46,461 bases of DNA from Actinomyces haliotis (GTDB lineage Bacteria; Actinomycetota; Actinomycetes; Actinomycetales; Actinomycetaceae): NCBI RefSeq assembly GCF_015355765.1, contig NZ_JACWNA010000010.1:1-46461 (forward strand). Direction: 5' to 3'. Positions 32,862 through 40,310 of the stretch are shown piece by piece; the first letter of the stretch is position 1; each line of letters opens with the position of its first letter. Under the pieces are notes generated by a model. It ran no database searches and was not told the DNA's origin. It saw only the letters and a program-made list of their open reading frames with translations. Made by a program: the position numbers and the translations under genes.

Positions 32862-33899
32862 GTGCGCGAGGCCGACGGGGCACCCGCTGGGGCCGTGGCT
32901 CCCGATGCCCTGGCACCCCTACCCCGACCTGCTGCCGAGAAGACCGTGCCGGCACCGCCTTCTGCGAAGCCGGCCTCAGGGCTGGCCGACGTCGCTGGCC
33001 TGCTGCACTGGATACGAGCCCAGGACCACCCGGGCACAGTGACACTCGCGTGCCGGGACGCCGAGGCCGCGACTCCTGCCCGGGCCGACGTGCTGGTGCG
33101 ATGGCCTGGCTGCCTCGACGACGACGCCATCGCAGCCGCCCCTCAGATGCTTGCTGAAGGCGCTGAGCGGGTCCTCCTGGCACGGTGCGCGCGTCATGGC
33201 GACGCGGGCTCAACCGAGGAGGCGTGGAGGGCCCTCCTGCCTGGGCTGCTCGGGACCGCCGAGACCCCGAGAAGGAGGCTGCGTCACGGCAAGACGCTGC
33301 GAGCTGACCATCCGCCGCTGGCACGTCGAGCCCTTGTGGGCGCCGTGCGCCCCGGCCCGCTGGACCTCGGGGCGGACGCGCAGACACGGACCGTCCAGGC
33401 GTTGCGGCACCTCGTCTCAGTAGGGCGCGCCCCTGAACCGGACCTCTCCCCGAGGGGCGCTCTGACCTCTCTGGATGGCGCGGGAGCCCACCTGGTCGCC
33501 ACCGGGTGCACGCTGTGCGGAGCGTGCACGTGGGCCTGTCCATCTCACGCTCTCACCATGGTCACGGGCGAGGCACACAGCGCAGGGCTGGTCCACGCAG
33601 TCGCCGACTGCCGGGCGTGCCGGTCGTGCCTGAGCGCCTGTCCGGTTGACGCGCTCCGGGTCTCGGGAGGAATGACGCTGGCCGAGGCCTGGCGAGCCGA
33701 CTCCGTCCTCCTCGCAGCCGCCGCCACGCGCCGCTGCGAGCGCTGCCTCGACGCCTACCCGGACGACGGCGAGGCACTGTGCCCCCTGTGCCGAGCGCAA
33801 GCCCGATCCCCCTTCCCGACGGAGGTGCCTCCTGAGGCCGCGTCACGACTCCCGCCCGACGTCCTCGCCGCGATACGCCGCTCGCGTGGCCTCGACTGA
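32862..33899 (+). CDS. Polyferredoxin with FlpD/MvhD-like N-terminal domain
   Basis: A 345-residue cytoplasmic protein (GTG start, GGAG eight bases upstream, two bases after the previous stop). The N-terminal part (about 55-130) has the order LAC(64), WPGC(84), AEGAERVLLARC(109), recalling the MvhD/FlpD domain that links ferredoxins to hydrogenases or heterodisulfide reductases. Two classic [4Fe-4S] motifs follow, CTLCGACTWAC (216-226) and CRACRSCLSAC (250-260), and then a zinc-ribbon-like pair CERC (292-295) and CPLC (307-310). It is the last gene of the dms operon. A role in electron supply or enzyme maturation is an inference. Confidence 0.8.
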   Translation: MREADGAPAGAVAPDALAPLPRPAAEKTVPAPPSAKPASGLADVAGLLHWIRAQDHPGTVTLACRDAEAATPARADVLVRWPGCLDDDAIAAAPQMLAEGAERVLLARCARHGDAGSTEEAWRALLPGLLGTAETPRRRLRHGKTLRADHPPLARRALVGAVRPGPLDLGADAQTRTVQALRHLVSVGRAPEPDLSPRGALTSLDGAGAHLVATGCTLCGACTWACPSHALTMVTGEAHSAGLVHAVADCRACRSCLSACPVDALRVSGGMTLAEAWRADSVLLAAAATRRCERCLDAYPDDGEALCPLCRAQARSPFPTEVPPEAASRLPPDVLAAIRRSRGLD

Positions 33900-33937
33900 C
33901 CTCAGGCACCGGGCTCATGCCTCTGACTCAACGGACG

Positions 33938-33970
33938 AAGCCCCTGGAACCTTGTGGGTTCCAGGGGCTT
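33938..33970. terminator. Bidirectional terminator between dms operon and tRNA cluster
   Basis: A perfect 14-bp stem (33938-33951 with 33957-33970) with loop TTGTG lies between the convergent dms operon and the tRNA cluster. On the plus strand the stem ends in CTTTC. Confidence 0.8.
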
Positions 33971-33976
33971 TCGCGG

Positions 33977-34049
33977 TGGCTCCGACCGGCGTCGATCCGG
34001 TGACCTTTCGATTTTCAGTCGAACGCTCTACCAACTGAGCTACAGAGCC
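33977..34049 (-). tRNA. tRNA-Phe (anticodon GAA)
   Basis: A 73-nt cloverleaf read on the minus strand. The acceptor stem GGCTCTG pairs with CGGAGCC, discriminator A. The anticodon loop CTGAAAA gives GAA. CCA is not encoded. It is the last of three clustered tRNA genes. Confidence 0.96.
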
Positions 34050-34098
34050 TTTGGATGGGTTCGGCCCGGTCATTGCTGACCGGGCCGAACCACTTCCG

Positions 34099-34172
34099 CG
34101 ACCTCGACGGGACTTGAACCCGCGACCTCCGCCGTGACAGGGCGGCGCGCTAACCAACTGCGCCACGAGGCC
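34099..34172 (-). tRNA. tRNA-Asp (anticodon GTC)
   Basis: A 74-nt cloverleaf on the minus strand. The acceptor stem GGCCTCG pairs with CGAGGTC, discriminator G. The anticodon loop CTGTCAC gives GTC, and the T arm CGGGTTCAAGTCCCG is complete. Confidence 0.96.
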
Positions 34173-34226
34173 TCGTTCGGCACGAAGCCTGACTCTACAC
34201 GAGCCGTTTCCACTCGCACGAGTCCG

Positions 34227-34299
34227 TACCCCCAACGGGATTCGAACCCGTGCTACCGCCGTGAAAGGGCGGGGTCCTAGGCCGCTAGACGATGGGGGC
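34227..34299 (-). tRNA. tRNA-Glu (anticodon TTC)
   Basis: A 73-nt cloverleaf on the minus strand. The acceptor stem GCCCCCA pairs with TGGGGGT, discriminator A. The anticodon loop CTTTCAC gives TTC. It is first in the transcription order Glu-Asp-Phe. Confidence 0.96.
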
Positions 34300-34338
34300 C
34301 TGTTGCCCTTGGCGTCGTCGCGCCTCGAACCGGGTAGA

Positions 34339-34368
34339 ACACTAAGGGGCGATTCTCGCCGGACGCAA
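34339..34368 (-). promoter_or_regulatory. Putative promoter of the tRNA cluster
   Basis: On the minus strand, TTGCGT (34368-34363) and TAGTGT (34344-34339) are 18 bp apart, about 40 bp upstream of tRNA-Glu. Box matches are modest. Confidence 0.35.
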
Positions 34369-34437
34369 ATCGTCCGGGCGTGACCCTCCTCACCGCGACC
34401 TTGCCCTGGAATCACGCCGCTGTGGCAGGCTGCCCCC

Positions 34438-34827
34438 ATGAGCCCCGTGCACCTGAGCCCCGAGGACTTCGAGGCCGCCGTCGACGACGCCCTCGACGCC
34501 ATCCCGGAGGACCTCGCCTCGCGCATGGACAACGTCGTCGTCCTCGTCGAGGAGGAGCCCGAGGCCGAGCTGCTCACGCCGGACGACCACGACGAGGACG
34601 GGCTGCCCACTCTCCTGGGGCTCTACGACGGCGTCCCCCTCACCGAGCGCGACGAGGGCTGGAACCTCGTCCTGCCGGACCGGATCCTCATCTTCAAGGG
34701 ACCGCTCGAGCGCTGGTGCCGCACCCGGGGGGAGCTCGTCGACGAGATCACCGTGACGGTCCTGCACGAGGTCGGCCACCACTTCGGCATCCCGGACGAG
34801 CGGCTCCACGAGCTCGGCTGGGAGTGA
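34438..34827 (+). CDS. Minimal zincin-type metallopeptidase family protein
   Basis: A 129-residue protein with the zinc-binding motif HEVGHHFGIPDERLHELG near its C-terminus: HEVGH supplies two His and the catalytic Glu, and the later Asp or His completes the site. An N-terminal acidic region with LSPEDFEAAVDDALDAIPEDL and a central LYDGVPL segment match the small 'metallopeptidase family' proteins (PF06262) of actinobacteria and proteobacteria, which lack a known substrate. There is no signal peptide. It stands alone, divergent from the tRNA cluster. Confidence 0.88.
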   Translation: MSPVHLSPEDFEAAVDDALDAIPEDLASRMDNVVVLVEEEPEAELLTPDDHDEDGLPTLLGLYDGVPLTERDEGWNLVLPDRILIFKGPLERWCRTRGELVDEITVTVLHEVGHHFGIPDERLHELGWE

Positions 34828-34934
34828 GGACGCAGCCGCCGTCGCCGCCCCCGTCCGTCCAGCCGGGTCACGAACGGGCGACAAGACGCGCCCGGCTCCT
34901 GGCCGCCCTGCGGCCCGTCGGTAGGGTCGCGAGC

Positions 34935-36212
34935 ATGACCCCTCCCCTTCCCGGTCGCCCCCTGCGCCGTCGCTCCGTCCTCCTGGGCGCCGTCACCGCC
35001 GCCGCCCTGGCCGGCTGCGGCTCCACGGACGCGGCGTCCTCCGCCAGCGCCGCCGCCGCCGGCACGCCGTCGCCGACCGGCAGCGCGACGCCGTCGGCGA
35101 GCCCCTCCCCCAGCGCGAGCGCGACGCCGTCCGCCTCGCCCTCGGCGAGCGCCGCGGCGTCCGCGTCGGCAGCCGGGACCGCGGCCGGCGTGTCCCTGGA
35201 CGGCTGGACTCTCGAGCAGAAGGTCGGACAGCTCCTGATGGTCGGCGTCGACGCCGGCTCGACGACGGCTCCGTCGCGCTACGTCACCGAGCTCCACGTC
35301 GGCGGGGTCTTCCTCTCGGGGCGTTCCAGCCGCGGCGCCTCCGGGGTCAGGACGCTCGTCGACTCCCTCCAGGCCCTCGTGAGCGAGGAGTCGACGCACG
35401 GCTCCAGGCTGCTCGTGAGCACCGACCAGGAGGGCGGCAACGTCCAGGTCCTCTCCGGCGCCGGCTTCTCCACGATGCCGACCGCACTGTCCCAGGCCTC
35501 CTCGGGGGCCGAGGCGCTCAAGGCCTCCGCGACGACCTGGGGCGCCGAGCTCGCCTCCGCCGGCGTCACGATGAACCTCGCCCCCGACGCGGACCTTGTC
35601 GACGTCGCTGTCCCGACGTCGAACGCCCCCATCGGGCAGTGGAAGCGGGAGTACGGGCACGACGCCGCCACCGTCACGGCCTGCGCAGGCGCCTTCGCCG
35701 CAGGGATGGGGGCCTCCGGCGTCATCCCGACCTTCAAGCACTTCCCCGGGCTCGGTCGCGTCACGCAGAACACCGACACGTCCTCGGGCGTCACGGACAC
35801 GGTCACCGCCCGCGACGACGCCGCCGTCGGGATCTTCCGGGACCTCATCGCCCAAGGGACCTGCGCCGTCATGGCGTCCTCCGCGGACTACTCCCTCATC
35901 GACGCCGACACCCCGGCCTGCTTCTCCTCCGTCGTCATCACCGACCTCCTGCGCGGGGACCTGGGCTTCCAGGGCGTCGTCATCACCGACGACGTCGCCG
36001 CCGCCGTCCAGGTGAGCGGGTGGACGCCCGGTGACCGCGCCGTCAGCGCCGTCAAGGCGGGCTGCGACATCGTCCTCGCCTCCGCCGACGCGTCCGTCGC
36101 CGACGAGATGGTCGCGGCGCTCCTCGAGGAGGCGAGGGCGGACGAGGCCTTCGCCGCCCAGGTCGACACCTCCGTCCAGCGGATCCTGGCCCTCAAGGCC
36201 ACGCTCGCCTGA
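34935..36212 (+). CDS. Glycoside hydrolase family 3 lipoprotein (NagZ/LpqI-like)
   Basis: A 425-residue exported beta-N-acetylhexosaminidase-type enzyme, probably acting on peptidoglycan sugars. The N-terminus has RRRSVLLG and a hydrophobic run ending in the lipobox LAGC, then a long Ser/Ala/Pro/Thr-rich linker to about residue 95. The GH3 domain has LLMVGVDAG, STDQEGGNVQVL (substrate-binding Asp), KHFPGLGRVTQNTDT and GVVITDDVAAAA, which holds the catalytic Asp region. The GHGDTxxDSH loop of NagZ is replaced by GLGRVTQNTDT, a form I associate with actinobacterial members. The ATG at 34935 was chosen because the signal peptide starts there. It is followed by a strong terminator. Confidence 0.88.
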   Translation: MTPPLPGRPLRRRSVLLGAVTAAALAGCGSTDAASSASAAAAGTPSPTGSATPSASPSPSASATPSASPSASAAASASAAGTAAGVSLDGWTLEQKVGQLLMVGVDAGSTTAPSRYVTELHVGGVFLSGRSSRGASGVRTLVDSLQALVSEESTHGSRLLVSTDQEGGNVQVLSGAGFSTMPTALSQASSGAEALKASATTWGAELASAGVTMNLAPDADLVDVAVPTSNAPIGQWKREYGHDAATVTACAGAFAAGMGASGVIPTFKHFPGLGRVTQNTDTSSGVTDTVTARDDAAVGIFRDLIAQGTCAVMASSADYSLIDADTPACFSSVVITDLLRGDLGFQGVVITDDVAAAVQVSGWTPGDRAVSAVKAGCDIVLASADASVADEMVAALLEEARADEAFAAQVDTSVQRILALKATLA

Positions 36213-36316
36213 GTCGTCGCGCCGCCCGGTGCGTCGCGGCTGCGAGCCCGCGTTCGCGCGCGGGCGCCAGCTCCCGGCACCGCCCACGGGCCGCCGCCAC
36301 TCCCACCACCCGGACG

Positions 36317-36360
36317 ACGCGGAGGGCGCCGCACGGCAGTCCGTGCGGCGCCCTCCGCGT
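36317..36360. terminator. Strong bidirectional terminator
   Basis: A perfect 20-bp stem (36317-36336 with 36341-36360) with loop CAGT sits between two convergent genes, the GH3 lipoprotein and the LRV protein. Confidence 0.85.
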
Positions 36361-36402
36361 ACCCGGCCGCTGCGGCCGACGGGCCGGCGTGCCAGAGCGC
36401 CG

Positions 36403-38085
36403 TCAGTCGCGCTGCTTCGTGGAGCCCTTCGGGGTGCCGTTGGGGTCGAGGTACTTCGCGAAGCAGGAGTCCGTCGGAATGTCCCGGGAGTCGCACCAGG
36501 AGTTCGCGAAGATCGCGTCCGAGCTGCCGTCGTTGATGACGGTGACCCACCAGTGGCCGCCCGCGTCGAAGACGGACCACTCGTCGGAGTTGAGGAGGAG
36601 GGCGTCCCCGTACGTGGACTTCGAGTTGAAGAAGTCCTCGAGGGTGGAGCGGTTGTCATAGGTCTTGCCGTCGGCCTCGAGCCCCGGCTTCTTCGAGGAG
36701 ATCTGCGGGACCCACTTGCCGTTGAGGTCGTTCATGGCCGTCGACTTGTCCTTGGCGGCCTCCCAGGTCAGGCCTGCGGCGGCGGCGTCCTCGGCGGCCT
36801 TGGCGTCGCCGTCGGTGGCGGTCACCGTGACGGTGCCGTGGGCGTCGGTCGCCTTGGCGTCCTTCTGGCCGCTCTTGCGGTCGAGCTTGGGCTTGACGTC
36901 GAGGTGCGAGACGGAGAGGTCGTCGGCCATGCGGAAGTACTGGCCCTGGTTGAACTTGAGGGTCATCTCGGTGCCGTTCCCTGAGACGATAACCGGGTCC
37001 TTGGAAAGGTCGAGGTTGCCGAGGGCGACGACGGCGTCGTTCTTCCCGGAGCCGTCCGTGGAGGACGGGGCGTACACGACGACGGAGCTGCCTGAGCCGG
37101 CGAGGACGTCCCCGCCGGAGCAGGTGGCGGTCACCTTGACGGTGATGGAGAGGCTGACGGCGTCACCGGAGACGGAGGTCGGCTTGAGCTCGGGGTCCTT
37201 GTCGCAGGCGGTCACCTGGCCGGAGGCGGCGGCGCTCGCCGAGGCGCCGGAGGAGGCCGCTGCGGAGGCACCCGAGGAGGCGCCGGCGGTCGCGGCGTCC
37301 GTGGCAGCGGCGGTCGAGGCGGCGTCGGCGGAGCCGGAGCCGCGACCCTTGGCCATCCACCAGGCGCCGCCGCCGACGAGGACGAGGACGAGCACGAGGA
37401 GGGCGGCGATGAGGCCGTGGTGACCGCCCTTGCCCGTGGACCGCGGCTCGAGCGGCTGAAGGGGCGGGGCGCCCGCGGCGGAGGCTGCGACGGGTGCGGA
37501 GGCACCGGCACCGGCACCGGCCGCAGCACCGGTGACACCGGCCCAGGCACCCGCGGCCGGCGCCGAGGCGGCGTACGGGGCCGAGGAGGCGGAGGGGTCC
37601 TGCTGCCAGGCGGCCGGCGCCGAGGCGGCGTACGGGGCCGAGGCGGCGGAGGCCGCGGAGGCCTGCGAGGCCGCACCGGCCTCCCAGGCGGTGGCCGCCG
37701 AGGGGCCGGTCGCCGCCGGCCCGGACGGGGCGTAGGGCTGCTGGGGCTGCTGCGTCTGCCAGTCGGCCGTCGGCACGGGCTGCTGGGGCTGGGCGGGCTG
37801 GTACTGGCCGGGCTGCGTCTGCTGCGGGGACGGCGCGGGCTGGACCGGCTGCGCGCCCTGCGCCGCCCGGGCGTCACGGGCGGCGAGCGCGGCCCCGACC
37901 TCGGGGTTCTGGAGGCTGTCGAGCCAGGCGAGCAGGTCCGGGTAGGTCGCCGGGTTCGAGGCGAGTGCGGCGTGGAGGTCCGGCCTGCTGGCGGCGATGG
38001 CCGCCTGGAGCTGAGTGTCGGTCGTCTGGGAGGCGAGGGCGGCGTCCGCCTGGCGGGCCATCGCCTCGAGCTGTACGGGATCCAT
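36403..38085 (-). CDS. Membrane-anchored protein with N-terminal variant leucine-rich repeat domain
   Basis: A 560-residue protein. Residues 1-70 (MDPVQLEAMARQADAALASQ and following, with HAALASNPATYPDLLAWLDSL) match the small LRV-type domain found at the N-terminus of many actinobacterial membrane proteins. A long Ala/Gln/Pro/Ser-rich cytoplasmic linker (70-220) contains a duplicated segment. One transmembrane helix (about 223-245) follows, then an Ala/Ser stalk and an extracytoplasmic part of about 270 residues with two cysteine pairs. The C-terminal region (STLEDFFNSKSTYGDALLLNSDEWS) is unassigned. The ATG at 38085 follows GGAAGGG. Function is unknown; the architecture parallels the 16409-17194 protein. 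Confidence 0.8.
   Translation of the reverse strand: MDPVQLEAMARQADAALASQTTDTQLQAAIAASRPDLHAALASNPATYPDLLAWLDSLQNPEVGAALAARDARAAQGAQPVQPAPSPQQTQPGQYQPAQPQQPVPTADWQTQQPQQPYAPSGPAATGPSAATAWEAGAASQASAASAASAPYAASAPAAWQQDPSASSAPYAASAPAAGAWAGVTGAAAGAGAGASAPVAASAAGAPPLQPLEPRSTGKGGHHGLIAALLVLVLVLVGGGAWWMAKGRGSGSADAASTAAATDAATAGASSGASAAASSGASASAAASGQVTACDKDPELKPTSVSGDAVSLSITVKVTATCSGGDVLAGSGSSVVVYAPSSTDGSGKNDAVVALGNLDLSKDPVIVSGNGTEMTLKFNQGQYFRMADDLSVSHLDVKPKLDRKSGQKDAKATDAHGTVTVTATDGDAKAAEDAAAAGLTWEAAKDKSTAMNDLNGKWVPQISSKKPGLEADGKTYDNRSTLEDFFNSKSTYGDALLLNSDEWSVFDAGGHWWVTVINDGSSDAIFANSWCDSRDIPTDSCFAKYLDPNGTPKGSTKQRD
37553..37643. repeat. 57-bp-period direct repeat inside the LRV-protein gene
   Basis: A 34-bp sequence at 37553-37586 recurs identically at 37610-37643. 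It encodes two copies of a SAPYAASAPAA segment in the Ala-rich linker and looks like a slipped-strand duplication. Confidence 0.75.
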
Positions 38086-38351
38086 CCGGAGCCCTTCCGG
38101 GAGAGGGTTGAGTCGTGCGGGACCGCGGGGAACGGGCCCTTCCTGGACCCTAGCGAGCGGCGCGCCAGGACGCCTCAGGACGCTGTCACGGAAGCGTCTC
38201 ATCTCACCGTTCGGGCACCTGCCGACGCCGTCGCCCCGTCGGTAGCCTCAACGCACCATGCCCTCGTCCTCCCGCCGGTCCCCCTGCGACCTTCCTGCCC
38301 ACCGCGGACTCCCCCGTCCCGCAGCCGCCCACGAGCTCGGGCGCGGCGCTC

Positions 38352-40310
38352 ATGCGGTGGATCCTGCGGCGCGCCGCCGTGCCGCTCACGATCGCCTCGC
38401 TGGCGGCGATCGTCTCCCAGACGATCCAGGCGATCGTCCCCGCCTTTCTCGGCGCCGCCCTCGACGCGGGCATCGAGAACGGCCTCAACGGGCGCGTGTG
38501 GGCTATCGGCCTGGGTCTGCTGGCGCTCTTCGTCGTCTACGCCGTCGGCGACACCATGAACTCCTACTTCGGGGTCATGTCCTGGATGCGCGTCAACTTC
38601 GACGTCGACCGCCTCGTGGGCCGCCAGGTCTCCTCGACCGGCTCGGACCTGGGCCGCCAGGTCTCCACCGGCGAGGTCGCCTCGATCGTCGCCTCCGACG
38701 CCCAGTACGTCGGCAACTTCGTCGAGCGCCTCTCCTCGCTGGCCGGCGCGGTCATCTCCTTCATCATCGTCGCCGTCCTCATGCTGCGGACCTCCGTGAC
38801 GCTCGGCATCATCGTGCTGGTCGGCATGCCGATCGTCTCCTGGATCATCACCCTCGTCATCAAGCCGCTGCAGAAGCGCCAGGCGCACCAGCGCGCGGCC
38901 CAGTCCGAGGTCACGACCATCACGACGGACACCGTCGCCGGCCTGCGCATCCTGCGCGGCATCGGCGGCGAGGACGTCTTCGCCCAGCGCTACCGGGACG
39001 CCTCGCAGGAGCTGCGGCGTCGTGGAGTCGTCGTCGCCGGCACCCAGTCCGTCCTCATGAGCCTCCAGGTGCTGCTGCCCGGCCTGTTCGTCGCCGTCGT
39101 CGTGTGGGCCGCAGCGCGCATGGCGATCACGGGGGCGATCACGCCAGGCGACCTCGTCACCTTCTACGGCTACACCGCCTACCTGTCCTGGCCGCTCATG
39201 GTCTTCTCCAACTCGGTGCAGGACTACACGCGCGCCACGGTCGGCGTGCGCCGCCTGCGCCGCCTGCTCACGGTGACGCCGAAGTCGGGCACTCCCGACG
39301 AGCGACGCGTCCTCAACCCCCTGCACGGCGAGCGCCTCGAGGGCGAGCTCGTCGACGAGGCCTCCGGGCTGCGCGTCGCCCCGGGGCGCCTCACCGCCCT
39401 CGTCGCCGCGGACCCGGACGTCTCCGCCGCCCTGGCCACGCGCCTGGGCCGCTTCGACGACGCCGGTCCCGTCGTCACGCTCGCGAACCGGCCACTGACC
39501 GGGATGCCGCTGGAGGACGTGCGCGCGAGCGTCGTCGTCTCCGGGGCGACGGCCCAGCTGTTCACCGGGACGCTGCGCGAGGCCCTCGACCCGCTGCGCG
39601 CCCCGGCGCCGACACCGGTGGGGGTCCACGCCCTCGTCGAGGCCGAGGAGGAGCGCTCCGGCGTGGCCGCCGTCGACCAGAACGTGCGCGAGGCCGCCGA
39701 GCACCTGCCCGGCGACAACCGCCTCCTCGCCGCCATCGAGGTGGCCGACGCCCACGACGTGCTCTCCTCGCTCGACCTCGGGCTCGCCGGGATGATCACC
39801 GAGAAGGGGCGTTCTCTCTCTGGCGGTCAGCGGCAGCGCGTGTCGCTGGCCCGTGCGCTGCTCACCGAGGCGCCGACGCTCGTCCTCGTCGAGCCCACGA
39901 GCGCCCTCGACTCCCACACGGAGTCGAGGGTGGCGCACCGGGTGCGCGACGCACGGCGCGGCCGGACGACGGTGCTCGTCACGGAGTCGCCGCTCGTGCT
40001 CGAGGTGGCCGACGAGGTCGTGCTGCTCGACGCCGAGGGCCGCGAGCGCGTGCGCTCGACGCACCGTGACCTGCTGGACCGCGCCCGCGCCGGGGAGCCC
40101 GACGCGCTGGCCTACCGGGCCGTCGTCGCCCGGGCTCTTGGCGAGGCTGCGCCGGAGGCGCAGCCGGGTGCGGGCACGGCGCACAGCACCAGTGAGGAGG
40201 CACCCCCGGTGCCGACGGGCGCGGGCACCGCGCAGAACGACAGCGATCCTGCACCCACAGGTTCCGCCGCCGACGTCGTCGACGACGGCACCGAGGAGGT
40301 GGCCCGCTGA
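38352..40310 (+). CDS. ABC exporter subunit with degenerate nucleotide-binding site
   Basis: A 652-residue half-transporter: six transmembrane helices (about 10-300), then a nucleotide-binding domain. The ABC signature LSGGQRQR (489-496) is perfect, but the Walker A region reads VAADPDVSAALATRLG (351-366) without the GKS/T loop. The Walker B Asp is Val513 (VLVEPTSALD) and the H-loop His is replaced (VTESP). A Ser/Thr/Ala-rich tail of about 50 residues follows. It overlaps the partner gene by one base (TGATG). The ATG at 38352 lacks a good ribosome site. A better N-terminus starts at ATG 38258 but needs one fewer base in the C5 run at 38280-38284. The transported substrate is unknown. Confidence 0.85.
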   Translation: MRWILRRAAVPLTIASLAAIVSQTIQAIVPAFLGAALDAGIENGLNGRVWAIGLGLLALFVVYAVGDTMNSYFGVMSWMRVNFDVDRLVGRQVSSTGSDLGRQVSTGEVASIVASDAQYVGNFVERLSSLAGAVISFIIVAVLMLRTSVTLGIIVLVGMPIVSWIITLVIKPLQKRQAHQRAAQSEVTTITTDTVAGLRILRGIGGEDVFAQRYRDASQELRRRGVVVAGTQSVLMSLQVLLPGLFVAVVVWAAARMAITGAITPGDLVTFYGYTAYLSWPLMVFSNSVQDYTRATVGVRRLRRLLTVTPKSGTPDERRVLNPLHGERLEGELVDEASGLRVAPGRLTALVAADPDVSAALATRLGRFDDAGPVVTLANRPLTGMPLEDVRASVVVSGATAQLFTGTLREALDPLRAPAPTPVGVHALVEAEEERSGVAAVDQNVREAAEHLPGDNRLLAAIEVADAHDVLSSLDLGLAGMITEKGRSLSGGQRQRVSLARALLTEAPTLVLVEPTSALDSHTESRVAHRVRDARRGRTTVLVTESPLVLEVADEVVLLDAEGRERVRSTHRDLLDRARAGEPDALAYRAVVARALGEAAPEAQPGAGTAHSTSEEAPPVPTGAGTAQNDSDPAPTGSAADVVDDGTEEVAR

